From the NCBI GenBank assembly GCA_934757255.1, contig CAKVLL010000016.1:1-37086 (forward strand): 37,086 nucleotides of DNA, given 5' to 3'. Each line of letters begins with the position of its first letter. Positions within the stretch are counted from its first letter, which is position 1. Made by a program: the position numbers and the translations under genes. This document shows positions 15,847-24,838 of the stretch, in pieces. The stretch is from an uncultured Candidatus Melainabacteria bacterium. GTDB lineage: Bacteria > Cyanobacteriota > Vampirovibrionia > Gastranaerophilales > Gastranaerophilaceae. The notes under the pieces are model-generated. The model was not told where the DNA came from and made no database searches. It saw only the letters and a list, made by a program, of their open reading frames with translations.

Positions 15847-17616
15847 ATGGACATATTTTCATTATTCACACTATGTGGGGGACTGGCGTTCTTCCTATAT
15901 GGTATTACTATTATGTCTTCGGGCTTAGAAAAAATCGCTGGCGGACGATTAGAGAGAATTTTAAAGAAAATGACTTCTAATCCGCTAAAGAGTTTAGTAT
16001 TTGGTGCCGGTGTTACAGCGGCAATACAATCTTCATCAGCTGTAACCGTTATGCTTGTTGGTTTAGTTAACTCAGGAATAATGAAATTATCACAGGCTAT
16101 TGGCGTGATTATGGGTTCTAATATTGGTACAACAATAACTGCATGGATTTTGAGCTTATCAGGAATTGAAAGCTCAAATTTTTTTGTTAGACTTTTAAAA
16201 CCTGAATCATTTTCACCAATAATGGCACTGGTTGGTATTATTTTTATAATGGCATCAAAAAGTAACAGACGTAAAAGCGTTGGTGCAGTGCTTGTTGGGT
16301 TTGCAATTTTAATGTTCGGCATGGAAGTTATGACAGATGCAATGTCTCCACTCGCTGACATGCCACAATTTACACATATATTAACCGCGTTTACAAATCC
16401 TATTTTAGGGGTTGTAGTCGGCACTGTTGTTACAGCAATTATACAAAGTTCAGCTGCGTCCATCGGTATTTTGCAAGCTTTATCAATGGTTGGCGGCATG
16501 ACTTATGCAATGGCTATTCCAATAATTATGGGGCAGAATATTGGTACTTGTGTTTCTGCAATGCTTTCCAGTATTGGCGTTAATACAAACGCAAAAAGAG
16601 TTGCCGCTGTTCACGTATTATTTAACGTAATTGGTGTTATTGTTTGTTTATCTGTTTTTGAATTCGGATATATTCTTTTCCACTTCAAATTTGCGACAAA
16701 CAACATTTCGCCATTTGGAATTGCAATTGTCCACTCAATTTTCAACATAGTTACAACAATTTTATTGTTCCCATTCACTAAGTTGCTTGAAAAAATGGCA
16801 ATGAGATTGGTGCCAGACAAGAAACAATCAAGCAAAAATGTTTTATTGGACGAAAGACTTTTACTTGCACCAACATTTGCAATTGCTGAATGTTACAGAC
16901 AAACAATTAAAATGGCTGAACTTGTAGAATACAATTTTATAAACTCAACAAAAATGCTTAAAAGCTTCCACGCTAAAAAAGCAGACCAAATTAGAGGAAA
17001 CGAAATTAAAATTGATACTTATGAAGATAAATTAGATGCTTTCTTGTTAAAACTTTCAAACAAAGAATTAACAGAAGAAGACAGTAATAGAATTTCTCAG
17101 CTTTTATTAGTAATTGGTGACTATGAAAGAATAGGCGATCATGCTGCTTACATATTAAAAATTGCAGAAACAATGAAAAATGATGACAAACGTCTTTCGC
17201 CTGATGCAGTAGAAGAACTTAAGGTCATTGTAAAAGCTGTTTCTGAAATTTTTGCTATGACATTAGAAGCATTTAGAACGGATAATATTACTCTAGCACA
17301 GGAAGTAGAACCTCTTGAAGCTGTTATTAAAAAGATTATAAGAAAAGTAAAAAATCGTCATATACAAAGGCTTAAGGATGGTAATTGTACTGCAGAATTG
17401 AGCTTTATGTTCTCAGATTTATTAAACGATTTTAGAAGAGTTGCAGCACACTGTGGAAACATTGCAACAAGCGTAATGCAACTTCAAGATACATCTCTTG
17501 ATAAACATGAATATAATCACAGAAATAAAGGTGAAGATATTCAGTTTGTAAGCCGTTATGAGGATTATAAATCAAGATATTCAGTGTCCAAGAAAACTTC
17601 CGTGGAACAAGTTTAA
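15847..17616 (+). CDS. Na+/phosphate cotransporter family protein with PhoU-like tail
   Basis: Sodium-dependent phosphate transporter of the NptA/YjbB (PNaS) type, 589 aa. The membrane half has the paired inverted repeat signatures QSSSAVTVMLVGL (about 59-71) and QSSAASIGILQALS (about 200-213), each with the conserved QSS, and GSNIGTT / GQNIGTC downstream of them. From about 350 the chain is cytosolic and helical with PhoU-like segments (GDYERIGDHAAYI near 428-440). AAGGAT precedes ATG 15847. Direction (uptake or export) is unclear for this family. A tiny open frame encoding MNTDNVL lies in the leader at 15802-15825. Confidence 0.9.
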   Translation: MDIFSLFTLCGGLAFFLYGITIMSSGLEKIAGGRLERILKKMTSNPLKSLVFGAGVTAAIQSSSAVTVMLVGLVNSGIMKLSQAIGVIMGSNIGTTITAWILSLSGIESSNFFVRLLKPESFSPIMALVGIIFIMASKSNRRKSVGAVLVGFAILMFGMEVMTDAMSPLADMPQFTHILTAFTNPILGVVVGTVVTAIIQSSAASIGILQALSMVGGMTYAMAIPIIMGQNIGTCVSAMLSSIGVNTNAKRVAAVHVLFNVIGVIVCLSVFEFGYILFHFKFATNNISPFGIAIVHSIFNIVTTILLFPFTKLLEKMAMRLVPDKKQSSKNVLLDERLLLAPTFAIAECYRQTIKMAELVEYNFINSTKMLKSFHAKKADQIRGNEIKIDTYEDKLDAFLLKLSNKELTEEDSNRISQLLLVIGDYERIGDHAAYILKIAETMKNDDKRLSPDAVEELKVIVKAVSEIFAMTLEAFRTDNITLAQEVEPLEAVIKKIIRKVKNRHIQRLKDGNCTAELSFMFSDLLNDFRRVAAHCGNIATSVMQLQDTSLDKHEYNHRNKGEDIQFVSRYEDYKSRYSVSKKTSVEQV

Positions 17617-17630
17617 TATAAATTAAGAAT

Positions 17631-17661
17631 AATAAGTGTCAGGCTATGCCTGACACTTATT
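17631..17661. terminator. Long perfect hairpin after the Na/Pi symporter
   Basis: Perfect 14-bp inverted repeat AATAAGTGTCAGGC / GCCTGACACTTATT separated by TAT. It is 14 nt after the symporter stop codon. There is no long T run beyond the stem (TTATTGTTAC follows), so it may be a bidirectional or factor-assisted terminator or an mRNA 3' stabiliser. Confidence 0.6.
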
Positions 17662-17737
17662 GTTACAAAAAGAGCGAAAGATTATTATTTAAATCTATTT
17701 TTGTTGTATTATATAAAGATAGACATGGGGATTTAAA

Positions 17738-18463
17738 ATGAGAATAGAGGCAAAAAATTTAGTTAAGATATATGGCGATAGAAGCGTAGTTAATGACGTA
17801 AGCTTTTTTATGGATAAAGGTGAGGTTGTTTGTTTGCTTGGTCCAAACGGTGCCGGTAAAACTACAACCTTCTACATGATTGTAGGCTTGGTTAAACCGA
17901 ACACTGGTCATGTTTTTATTGATGGAAAAGATATTACTGCTTGGCCAATGAACTTACGTGCTAAGGCAGGTATTGGTTATTTACCGCAAGAAAATTCTAT
18001 TTTTAGAAAACTGACAGTTGAAGATAATATTCAATTGGTTTTAGAAATGAATGAAAAGCTTACAGTTAATGAAAAAAAGAAAAAGCTTGAAGAATTATTG
18101 ACTGAATTTGGCGTTATGAAACTTAGAAAATCTCCTGCAGTTGCTTTATCAGGTGGTGAAAGAAGACGTGTTGAAATTGCTCGTGCGCTTGCTGCTAGTC
18201 CAGATTTTATGCTTCTTGATGAACCTTTTGCCGGTATTGACCCTATTGCAATTGGTGAAATTAAAGATAATATTAGAAAAATTTCAGAGGAAAAAGGTTT
18301 AGGGGTTCTTATTACAGACCACAACCCTAAAGCAACGCTTTCTATTACTGATAGAGCGTATGTGATTTTTGATGGAAAAATTAAAATACAAGGTAGAAGT
18401 GTTGATGTTGCAAACGATCCGGTAGCAAAAGAATTTTATTTAGGAAAGGATTTCAAACTCTAG
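17738..18463 (+). CDS. lptB: LPS export ABC transporter ATP-binding protein LptB
   Basis: ATPase that powers extraction of lipopolysaccharide from the inner membrane in the LptB2FG complex. Walker A GPNGAGKTT (about 36-44), Q-loop in YLPQENSIFRKLTVEDN, signature LSGGERRRVEIARALA, Walker B FMLLDEPFAGIDP and the switch histidine in LITDHN are all present. 241 residues is normal. GGGGAT lies 7 nt before ATG 17738, with a TATATA -10 near 17710. The stop codon is 1 nt before the start of the LptF/G permease, confirming the pairing. Confidence 0.96.
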   Translation: MRIEAKNLVKIYGDRSVVNDVSFFMDKGEVVCLLGPNGAGKTTTFYMIVGLVKPNTGHVFIDGKDITAWPMNLRAKAGIGYLPQENSIFRKLTVEDNIQLVLEMNEKLTVNEKKKKLEELLTEFGVMKLRKSPAVALSGGERRRVEIARALAASPDFMLLDEPFAGIDPIAIGEIKDNIRKISEEKGLGVLITDHNPKATLSITDRAYVIFDGKIKIQGRSVDVANDPVAKEFYLGKDFKL

Positions 18464-18464
18464 T

Positions 18465-19589
18465 ATGAAAAAGCCTTTTACAGTTTATGACAGATATATT
18501 TTCACCCAAGTTTTAATTACAACAATCGTTGCAATTATGTTGTTTACTATTGTTTGGATTGCGCCAGAAATGCTTTTAAATACTATTAAAAAAGTTTTAG
18601 AAGGTGTTTATACTGCAAAAACAGGGGTTTTGGTTTTAATTTATGAAATGCCTAAAATTTTAGGTAAAGCATTTCCTGTAGGCTTGTTGTTAGGGGCATT
18701 ATTTACATTTGATAAATTAAGTAAGGATTCAGAGTTAACAATTTTTAGAGCTGTAGGTATGTCTTTTTCTCGAATATTACGCCCTCTTTTAGTATTGAGT
18801 TTTATTGTCACTTATCTTTGTTTTGTGACTTATGATAAATGGATACCTTATTCTTGTAAAAAACTTGAAGAAATAAAGGGTGGTGAAACACTTACTCAGT
18901 ATATTTATACAAAGAAAGATGAAAATAATCATCCAGAGAAGGCTGTTATTGTTTCACGTTTTTATCAAGGAGAGATGAATAATGTTATTGTTATGAATTT
19001 TTCAAAACAAGTTTTTGATGATTTACATGGGCTTGATAATATTTTAGTCGGTGAAATTGGTTATAAGGGGGTAAATCCAAACGGAGAACCAAGTTGGGTT
19101 TTGGAGAATGTTACTTCTTATGACATAAATGAAGATGGCATTTTTAAGAAAATAACAAAACAAGAAAAAGCGTATATTTTAAATGGCGATGATGCAAATG
19201 ATGCTTATACGATAATGATAAATTCGACAAAAAAAGATAGAGATATAGATAATAAAAATTTAAAAAAATATGTAGATTTGTTGAAAAAAGAAAATTTGGA
19301 TGAAGATTACAGATTGATGGCAAACAAATATTATCAAAGATTTTTCCACCCATTTGTTTGTGTGCTTTTAGCAGTGATGGGTTGTTTATTAGGCTTTAGT
19401 AAACCAAGAGAACAAAGACTTATCGGTTTTACGATTGCTATTGGATGTATTTTTGTTTATTATATAACGCTGCCATTCTTTGATTTGTTGGCAGAAAAAG
19501 GTGTTCTGCCTCCGCTTGCAACGGCAGCAATTCCGCCTTTGGCGTTTTTGTGTGCAATAATTATGTTCTATAGAACAAGGGATTTGTAA
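18465..19589 (+). CDS. LptF/LptG family LPS export permease
   Basis: Inner-membrane permease of the YjgP/YjgQ family, 374 aa. Three N-terminal membrane helices (about 15-35, 55-85, 100-125) with the conserved DRYIFTQVL start and LGKAFPVGLLLGALFTFDKLSKDSEL coupling region (described in parts), a periplasmic beta-jellyroll (about 140-265), then three C-terminal helices beginning at FHPFVCVLLAVMGCLLG. It directly follows lptB. Only one permease is present here, as commonly annotated in Cyanobacteria; a homodimer or a second copy elsewhere is possible. F and G cannot be told apart by eye. Confidence 0.9.
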   Translation: MKKPFTVYDRYIFTQVLITTIVAIMLFTIVWIAPEMLLNTIKKVLEGVYTAKTGVLVLIYEMPKILGKAFPVGLLLGALFTFDKLSKDSELTIFRAVGMSFSRILRPLLVLSFIVTYLCFVTYDKWIPYSCKKLEEIKGGETLTQYIYTKKDENNHPEKAVIVSRFYQGEMNNVIVMNFSKQVFDDLHGLDNILVGEIGYKGVNPNGEPSWVLENVTSYDINEDGIFKKITKQEKAYILNGDDANDAYTIMINSTKKDRDIDNKNLKKYVDLLKKENLDEDYRLMANKYYQRFFHPFVCVLLAVMGCLLGFSKPREQRLIGFTIAIGCIFVYYITLPFFDLLAEKGVLPPLATAAIPPLAFLCAIIMFYRTRDL

Positions 19590-19590
19590 T

Positions 19591-20406
19591 ATGAAAAAAT
19601 TTTTAGTATTGACTTTACTAACTTTAACAACTTTGGCAGCATTTGCTTCACCAATAAAAGTTGATAATAACGATGGGATTTATCATATTGTACTCAGTGG
19701 TGATAAGATAAAAAAACAAATCCAATTTGTATCTTCTCCATCTTTGATTACAAATAGAGAAGCGCATAAAAAAGGTGGTTCTCTATTGACAATTAATACA
19801 GGATTTTTTGATCCTAAAAATCAAAAGACCATTTCTTATATAATAAATGATTATCAAACTGTTGAAGATCCGCTTTTCAACGAAAGCATTATGGCAAATC
19901 CCATTTTGAGGCAGAATTTGCAAAAGATTTTAAATCGAACAGAATTCAGAGTTTTGGATTGTGATAGCAAATTAAAATACGAAATTACACAGCACAATTC
20001 GAAAGTTGATTTTATGTGTTCTGTAAAAACATCAGCACAGGGTGGTCCTCAGTTGCTTCCTAATTTAAGATTGGAAGAAGAGTTTTTTGTTGTTAAAGAT
20101 AAGGACGGTAATGTTGTTAGAGAGTCTGCTTCCGTTTTACATAAAACTGCAAGAACTTTAATCGGAATCAAAAATCTTGACGGTGGCGCGCAAGAAGTTC
20201 ATATCCTAATTGTTACAAACCAACATCCTATGGATATTTACGAAGCCAGAGAATTATGTGCAAGCTATAATTTAGATAGCGCAATGGCTTTTGACGGTGG
20301 AAGTTCAACTTCTCTAAACTATAAAGATATCAATGTTGTATCGACTCAAGAGTCTGGAGATACCGGTAGAGCGTTAAAATCATTTATGGTTGTTAAGCAA
20401 AAATAG
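19591..20406 (+). CDS. Exported phosphodiester glycosidase (NAGPA) domain protein
   Basis: Secreted protein of 271 residues with a signal peptide (MKKFLVLTLLTLTTLAAFA, cleavage after ASA-like FAS). The mature part matches the NAGPA / DUF2233 fold, named for the enzyme that uncovers mannose-6-phosphate and also found in peptidoglycan- and polysaccharide-acting bacterial proteins. Motifs: LLTINTGFFDP near 65-75, TARTLIGI near 188-195 and AMAFDGGSSTSLNYK near 231-245, the DGGxS signature. It lies 1 nt after the LptF/G permease, so it is the third gene of an envelope operon. Whether it acts on teichoic-type, capsule or wall phosphodiesters is unknown. Confidence 0.87.
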   Translation: MKKFLVLTLLTLTTLAAFASPIKVDNNDGIYHIVLSGDKIKKQIQFVSSPSLITNREAHKKGGSLLTINTGFFDPKNQKTISYIINDYQTVEDPLFNESIMANPILRQNLQKILNRTEFRVLDCDSKLKYEITQHNSKVDFMCSVKTSAQGGPQLLPNLRLEEEFFVVKDKDGNVVRESASVLHKTARTLIGIKNLDGGAQEVHILIVTNQHPMDIYEARELCASYNLDSAMAFDGGSSTSLNYKDINVVSTQESGDTGRALKSFMVVKQK

Positions 20407-20410
20407 TTTT

Positions 20411-20953
20411 TTATAGCATTATTTCTTCTAATTGTTTAACCGCATTTTCTACTGTGTCATTGACTACGTTGTGGTCAAACTTTTTAGAATTTTCCATTTC
20501 CAATTTAATTGACGCTAAGCGCTTTTGGATAGCTTCTTCGGTTTCAGTATGACGTCCTCTTAGGCGCGCCTCTAATTCTTCTAAAGATGGAGGAAGTATA
20601 AAAATTAATTCAGCTTCCGGCATGATGTTTTTTACATTCAAAGCACCTTTTGTATCGATTTCCAAAATTAAATTTTCGCCATTATTTAAACATCCTTCAA
20701 CAAAAGCTTTTTTTGTTCCGTAATGGTTGCCTGAGAATTCTGCCCATTCTAAAAATTCATTATTTGCAATGCAAGATTTGAATTCTTCCGGTGTTAAAAA
20801 GAAATAATTAATTCCATGTTCTTCGCCTTCTCTTTTGCCTCTTGTGGTGCAAGAAATTGAAAGCTTATATTCTGGATGTTTACGTAAAAATTCTTTTATA
20901 ACAGTTCCTTTGCCAACACCTGATGAACCTGATATTACAAATAATTTACTCAT
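20411..20953 (-). CDS. gmk: Guanylate kinase
   Basis: Phosphorylates GMP to GDP. P-loop GSSGVGKGT at 9-17, SCTTRGKREGEEHGINY forming the GMP-binding region (about 34-50), and EFLEWAEFSGNHYGT further on. I start at the ATG ending at 20953 (180 aa) since MSKLFVISGSSG is the normal N-terminus and GGAAGG lies upstream; the longer open frame runs into the preceding gene. Its first 8 nt overlap the end of the pyruvate decarboxylase gene, so an essential nucleotide enzyme is translationally tied to a fermentation gene. The 3' end is 4 nt from the convergent NAGPA gene. Confidence 0.95.
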   Translation of the reverse strand: MSKLFVISGSSGVGKGTVIKEFLRKHPEYKLSISCTTRGKREGEEHGINYFFLTPEEFKSCIANNEFLEWAEFSGNHYGTKKAFVEGCLNNGENLILEIDTKGALNVKNIMPEAELIFILPPSLEELEARLRGRHTETEEAIQKRLASIKLEMENSKKFDHNVVNDTVENAVKQLEEIML

Positions 20954-22715
20954 TATCAATTCCTTCCAAACCTTTGTGTACAACAGTTTCGTAGCTAAAA
21001 CTTACATTGTTATTCTTTAGTTCAAAAACTTCTTTTTCTTGAGAACAATCTTTTTCACAATACTGCGCCGCAGTTGAAGTTTCTTCTTTTGTTGCATTTT
21101 TTCTAAAGTTTGCAATCAAATCTTCGGTAAGTTGAGGCATATCCATAGCTTCTGTGCAAATTTCAATGTAACATAGTTTGTTCATTATTTGAGTTACTTT
21201 TAGAGCTTTATCAAAATCTTCTGCTGTCGTAACCTTTGTTGACCAAATATCACCTTCAAAAACGCGAGCAAATTTAGAATAATTCATCTGCATAATGTCG
21301 TTGAATTTATCGTCCGGACTATCTGATAACACTCTTTCAATAGTGTAACCTTTGTTGTTTAAAACGATAATAATTGGCTTTATACCACGTCTTAGCATGT
21401 TCCCAACTTCCATTGCCGTTAGTTGGTGTGAACCTTCACCGGTTATAAGAATTACTCTTGATTTTGGTTTAGCTAAACAAACTCCCAATGTTGCCGGAGT
21501 TGCCCAACCAATAGAACCCCACAAGGTTTGAGTTTGTAAATCAACATTGTTAGGCAATTTCATTGGCGCAACGCCATGCGGAATAATTCCTGTTTCAGCT
21601 ACTACTATATCGTTTTCTTTGATAAATTCTTGTAACCTTGGATAGATATATTTGGAAGTCAATGCTTCTGCATTTGGTGTTACGTGTTCATATCCAATTG
21701 GATGTTTTTCAACAAAAATTTCTTTTTTGTCTACAAGCTCTGTAACAGCTTCAAGTACATCAGCCATTTTTACGTTGTCGTACTTAACTCCATCTACATA
21801 AGTAAAAGTACCATAAATCGCGATTTGGTTATTAATTGAGTATGGTAAATTAAATCCAAAAGCATTCAAATCGGTGTAAACAGCACCAACTGCAATTAAG
21901 CAATCGGTTTCGTTTATATATCTCTCAGCAATAGGATTTTTGAATTTGGCATAATATCCGCCAACATATTTTTCATAATTCATATCAATAAGATTTGTAC
22001 CCATTAGAAAATTTGTAACAGGAATTCCTGTTTTAGCTACAAATTCTTTGAATTCAATACGCGCATCAAATCTTTTTACAAGCAAATCGCCTAATATAAC
22101 CGGTTTTTTAGAGTTGTTAATTTTAGCGACTATTTTTGAGGTTACTAATTTTAGATTTTCTTCATCACTTATCCACTCATAATCAACTTGTTTTTCATTA
22201 ATTTCCATTTTTGCAATGTCTAGTGGAATTGCGACATAAACCGGTTTTCTTTCTTTTACAAAAATTTTTAGAATTCTATCTATTTCTATTTTTGCATTGT
22301 CACGTGTAAGAAATGCTGTTGCCGATGTAACGGATTTGTGAGCTTCGAAACAAGCATAATAGTTTACATCTTGAAAATTATGATGAACGCAAGTGTTTTC
22401 ATTGATACATTTAGTTGCTGGAACTCCAACTATACTAATCACAGGAACATTTTCTGCATAACTACCTGCTATTGCGTTAATGGCACTTAATTCCCCAACA
22501 CCATACGTAGTAACAATTGCGCCAAATCCGCGCATTCTTGCATATCCGTCTGCTGCATAACCTGCATTGAGTTCATTTGTGCAACCTATCCAATTTGTAT
22601 TGGGGTTGTTTTCAATAGCGTATAAAATGTTAAAATTATAATCTCCCGGAAGTCCAAAAAAATCATTAACACCAAGTTCTTCAAGTCTTTTTATTAAATA
22701 TTCGGCTACTTTCAT
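20946..22715 (-). CDS. Thiamine-diphosphate 2-keto acid decarboxylase (pyruvate/indolepyruvate decarboxylase type)
   Basis: Non-oxidative decarboxylase, 589 aa, converting pyruvate to acetaldehyde, or indolepyruvate and branched 2-keto acids to their aldehydes. It has the catalytic Glu in TNELNAGYAADGYAR (about 46-60), the paired histidines VHHNF (H111, H112) that mark pyruvate decarboxylases, and the cofactor motif GEGSHQ...NNKGYTIER around 435-465. GEG replaces the usual GDG. ThDP domains at both ends with a central domain are complete; the last 40 residues include a cysteine-containing polar tail (YCEKDCSQEK). A GGAGAG ribosome binding site and a TATAAT box (minus strand, 22737-22742) precede it. 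Substrate is undecided. Confidence 0.9.
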   Translation of the reverse strand: MKVAEYLIKRLEELGVNDFFGLPGDYNFNILYAIENNPNTNWIGCTNELNAGYAADGYARMRGFGAIVTTYGVGELSAINAIAGSYAENVPVISIVGVPATKCINENTCVHHNFQDVNYYACFEAHKSVTSATAFLTRDNAKIEIDRILKIFVKERKPVYVAIPLDIAKMEINEKQVDYEWISDEENLKLVTSKIVAKINNSKKPVILGDLLVKRFDARIEFKEFVAKTGIPVTNFLMGTNLIDMNYEKYVGGYYAKFKNPIAERYINETDCLIAVGAVYTDLNAFGFNLPYSINNQIAIYGTFTYVDGVKYDNVKMADVLEAVTELVDKKEIFVEKHPIGYEHVTPNAEALTSKYIYPRLQEFIKENDIVVAETGIIPHGVAPMKLPNNVDLQTQTLWGSIGWATPATLGVCLAKPKSRVILITGEGSHQLTAMEVGNMLRRGIKPIIIVLNNKGYTIERVLSDSPDDKFNDIMQMNYSKFARVFEGDIWSTKVTTAEDFDKALKVTQIMNKLCYIEICTEAMDMPQLTEDLIANFRKNATKEETSTAAQYCEKDCSQEKEVFELKNNNVSFSYETVVHKGLEGIDNE

Positions 22716-22736
22716 AAATTATCTCTCCATATTTTA

Positions 22737-22742
22737 ATTATA
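22737..22742 (-). promoter_or_regulatory. -10 box of the 2-keto acid decarboxylase gene
   Basis: TATAAT on the minus strand, about 22 nt before the start codon at 22715 and upstream of GGAGAG. An 8-bp palindrome TCACGTGA (22746-22753) sits in the spacer and could be an operator. No strong -35 is seen. Confidence 0.45.
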
Positions 22743-22969
22743 ATATCACGTGAAAAAAGAGAAATAAAGTAAAGATTAAATAAAATATTTTGATATTGAT
22801 ATTATAAACATTTGTAAAAAAAGTAAAATTTATACTAGTAAAACCTAGAAAAAATGTTAATATAAGAAAAAGGGATGCGTTAAATTGATAATGTAAATTT
22901 TTCTTAACATTAAGTCAATTCTTAAACTTTATAAGTTTTATATCTCTAAAATGTGATGAAGGTGAAAAC

Positions 22970-24805
22970 GTGAAGAAGGAAAAACTTTTAATTAACAAAA
23001 TTTTAGAAATTTCAACAAAGGCCCCAATAACCTCTCCAATACAACAAGAGCAGTTGGTATCCAAAGTTAATTCTTTAACTTTTAATAGTTGTGCAAATTC
23101 TTTAAGTAAGCCACAAAATAAAACATTTAATAATGAAAAAGGATTTACTTTAAATTATAAGATTGTTGTTGATGAACTTGTTAAAATTATGAATGTAGTA
23201 TCTATTACGGAATTTTATTCTAAAGTTTATTCAATAATTTCTCAATGTATAGATTCTGATTTTATGGCTTATGGTTTGTTTAAGGAAAAATCAAATTGTA
23301 TAAATTTAAATCTGCAAGATAAAACCGGAAATTTTTATTCTACAAAAGTTTTTTTAAAGGATATTGAAAATCCGATAATAAAATCATTTATGAACCGTGA
23401 GGTTATATTTAAGGACGATGTAGATTTTCTTAAATTGTCCTATTTTAAAAACAATGCTGTAATAATTTTACCATTGATTTCGGTTGATAAATGTATAGGT
23501 GTGTTGATAATAGAGGATAATTATGCAAGACAAAATATAGGATTGTATAAACTTATTTCAAATTATTCAGCACTTTTTACTCATAATTTTGATTTAATAG
23601 AAAAAAGTGATGAGTACATTAACACTGATAATTTAACCCTTTTATATAATCATAGAGGTTTTCAGGAAATTTTATCAAATGAAATTGAAAGAGCAAAAAC
23701 TAATAAACAAAATCTTTCTATTGTCATGATGGATATTTGTAATATAACAAAAATAAATCGTGAATTAGGTCATGCAAAAGGTGATGAAGTTATTAAGGTT
23801 GTCGCTGAAAAAGTTCGTCAAAATATCAGAGAAGGTGATATTGCTGGACGTTATGGTGGTGATGAAATAGCTTTAATATTACCTAATACATCTGTTGAAC
23901 AAGCTAAGTATGTTGCAGAATATATAACATATTCTTTGTCTTGTTGTTTTATTGATGATATTGGTCCGGTAAAAGTTTCAGTCGGTATTTCAACATATCC
24001 TAATTGTGCAGATGACAAAGAGAAATTGTTAATCTTAGCTGAACAGGCTATGTATATTTCACAAGCAAAAGGCTACAAAGACGGTATGTCTGCAATTATA
24101 AGTTCTGCGGATTTTAACTTCTGGGATGATATAGCACTTAAATCGTATGCAGAAGTAATTGGTAAGCGACATTCTCAGCTTGGTATTAATTTTGAAGAAG
24201 AATTATTGTCTAAATTTAATGCAGATCATGCTGCAGGAAATAGAATTTCTGAGATAGCAACGTCTCTTGCTGGAGCAATCGATGCAAAAGATCCATACAC
24301 AAAAGGTCATTCTACTTCTGTTTCAAAATTCTCAGAAGCTTTGGCGCGTGCTATAAATCTACCTGAAGGCGAGGTTGAGCGTATTAAGTTAGGTGCATTA
24401 CTTCATGATGTAGGTAAAATTGGGATTCCGGAATCTGTATTGAAAAAAGAAGGTCCATTGTCTGATGACGAGTGGGCTATTATGAAACAACATCCTGTAA
24501 TTGGAGCTGAAAAGGTATTGATGCCAAATCCATCTCTAAGAGATTTGATTCCTATTGTAAAATATCATCATGAAAGAATAGATGGAAAGGGGTATCCGGA
24601 AGGACTTAAAAATGGTGATATTCCATTAGCAGCAAAAATTGTAGCGATTGCTGATACATATCATGCTCTTATTAGTGACAGACCATATAGACGCGGAATG
24701 AATATAGAAAAAGCTATTTCAATATTAGAAGAAGGTGCTGATACTCAGTGGGATGGTGATTTGGTGAGAACATTTATTCAAATTGCCCCTTCTCTAGGAG
24801 TATAG
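22970..24805 (+). CDS. Cyclic-di-GMP enzyme with GAF, GGDEF and HD-GYP domains
   Basis: Cytosolic protein of 611 residues with both domains of c-di-GMP turnover. A GAF-like sensor (about 65-205) is followed by a GGDEF domain with GGDE at 296-299 (GGDEI, slightly off GGDEF) and an intact inhibitory I-site REGD at 287-290; then an HD-GYP phosphodiesterase with GHSTS (446-450), LLHDVGKIG with HD at 479-480, HHERIDGKGYP at 533-543 and DTYHALISDRPYR. Both activities look possible. GTG start at 22970 with GAAGGTG 6 nt upstream. It is a single-gene unit flanked by divergent and convergent genes; a degenerate HLR1-like pair TTTACAAA-TG-TTTATAAT occurs upstream on the minus strand near 22797-22816. 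Confidence 0.92.
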   Translation: MKKEKLLINKILEISTKAPITSPIQQEQLVSKVNSLTFNSCANSLSKPQNKTFNNEKGFTLNYKIVVDELVKIMNVVSITEFYSKVYSIISQCIDSDFMAYGLFKEKSNCINLNLQDKTGNFYSTKVFLKDIENPIIKSFMNREVIFKDDVDFLKLSYFKNNAVIILPLISVDKCIGVLIIEDNYARQNIGLYKLISNYSALFTHNFDLIEKSDEYINTDNLTLLYNHRGFQEILSNEIERAKTNKQNLSIVMMDICNITKINRELGHAKGDEVIKVVAEKVRQNIREGDIAGRYGGDEIALILPNTSVEQAKYVAEYITYSLSCCFIDDIGPVKVSVGISTYPNCADDKEKLLILAEQAMYISQAKGYKDGMSAIISSADFNFWDDIALKSYAEVIGKRHSQLGINFEEELLSKFNADHAAGNRISEIATSLAGAIDAKDPYTKGHSTSVSKFSEALARAINLPEGEVERIKLGALLHDVGKIGIPESVLKKEGPLSDDEWAIMKQHPVIGAEKVLMPNPSLRDLIPIVKYHHERIDGKGYPEGLKNGDIPLAAKIVAIADTYHALISDRPYRRGMNIEKAISILEEGADTQWDGDLVRTFIQIAPSLGV

Positions 24806-24838
24806 TACTTAATATTATAGAATAATTTTTTAGGTGTT

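Noticed and set aside
15840..16499. 219-codon antisense frame inside the Na/Pi symporter gene
   Set aside because: Rich in proline, threonine and isoleucine from reverse reading of membrane helices; the forward gene has two QSS signatures.
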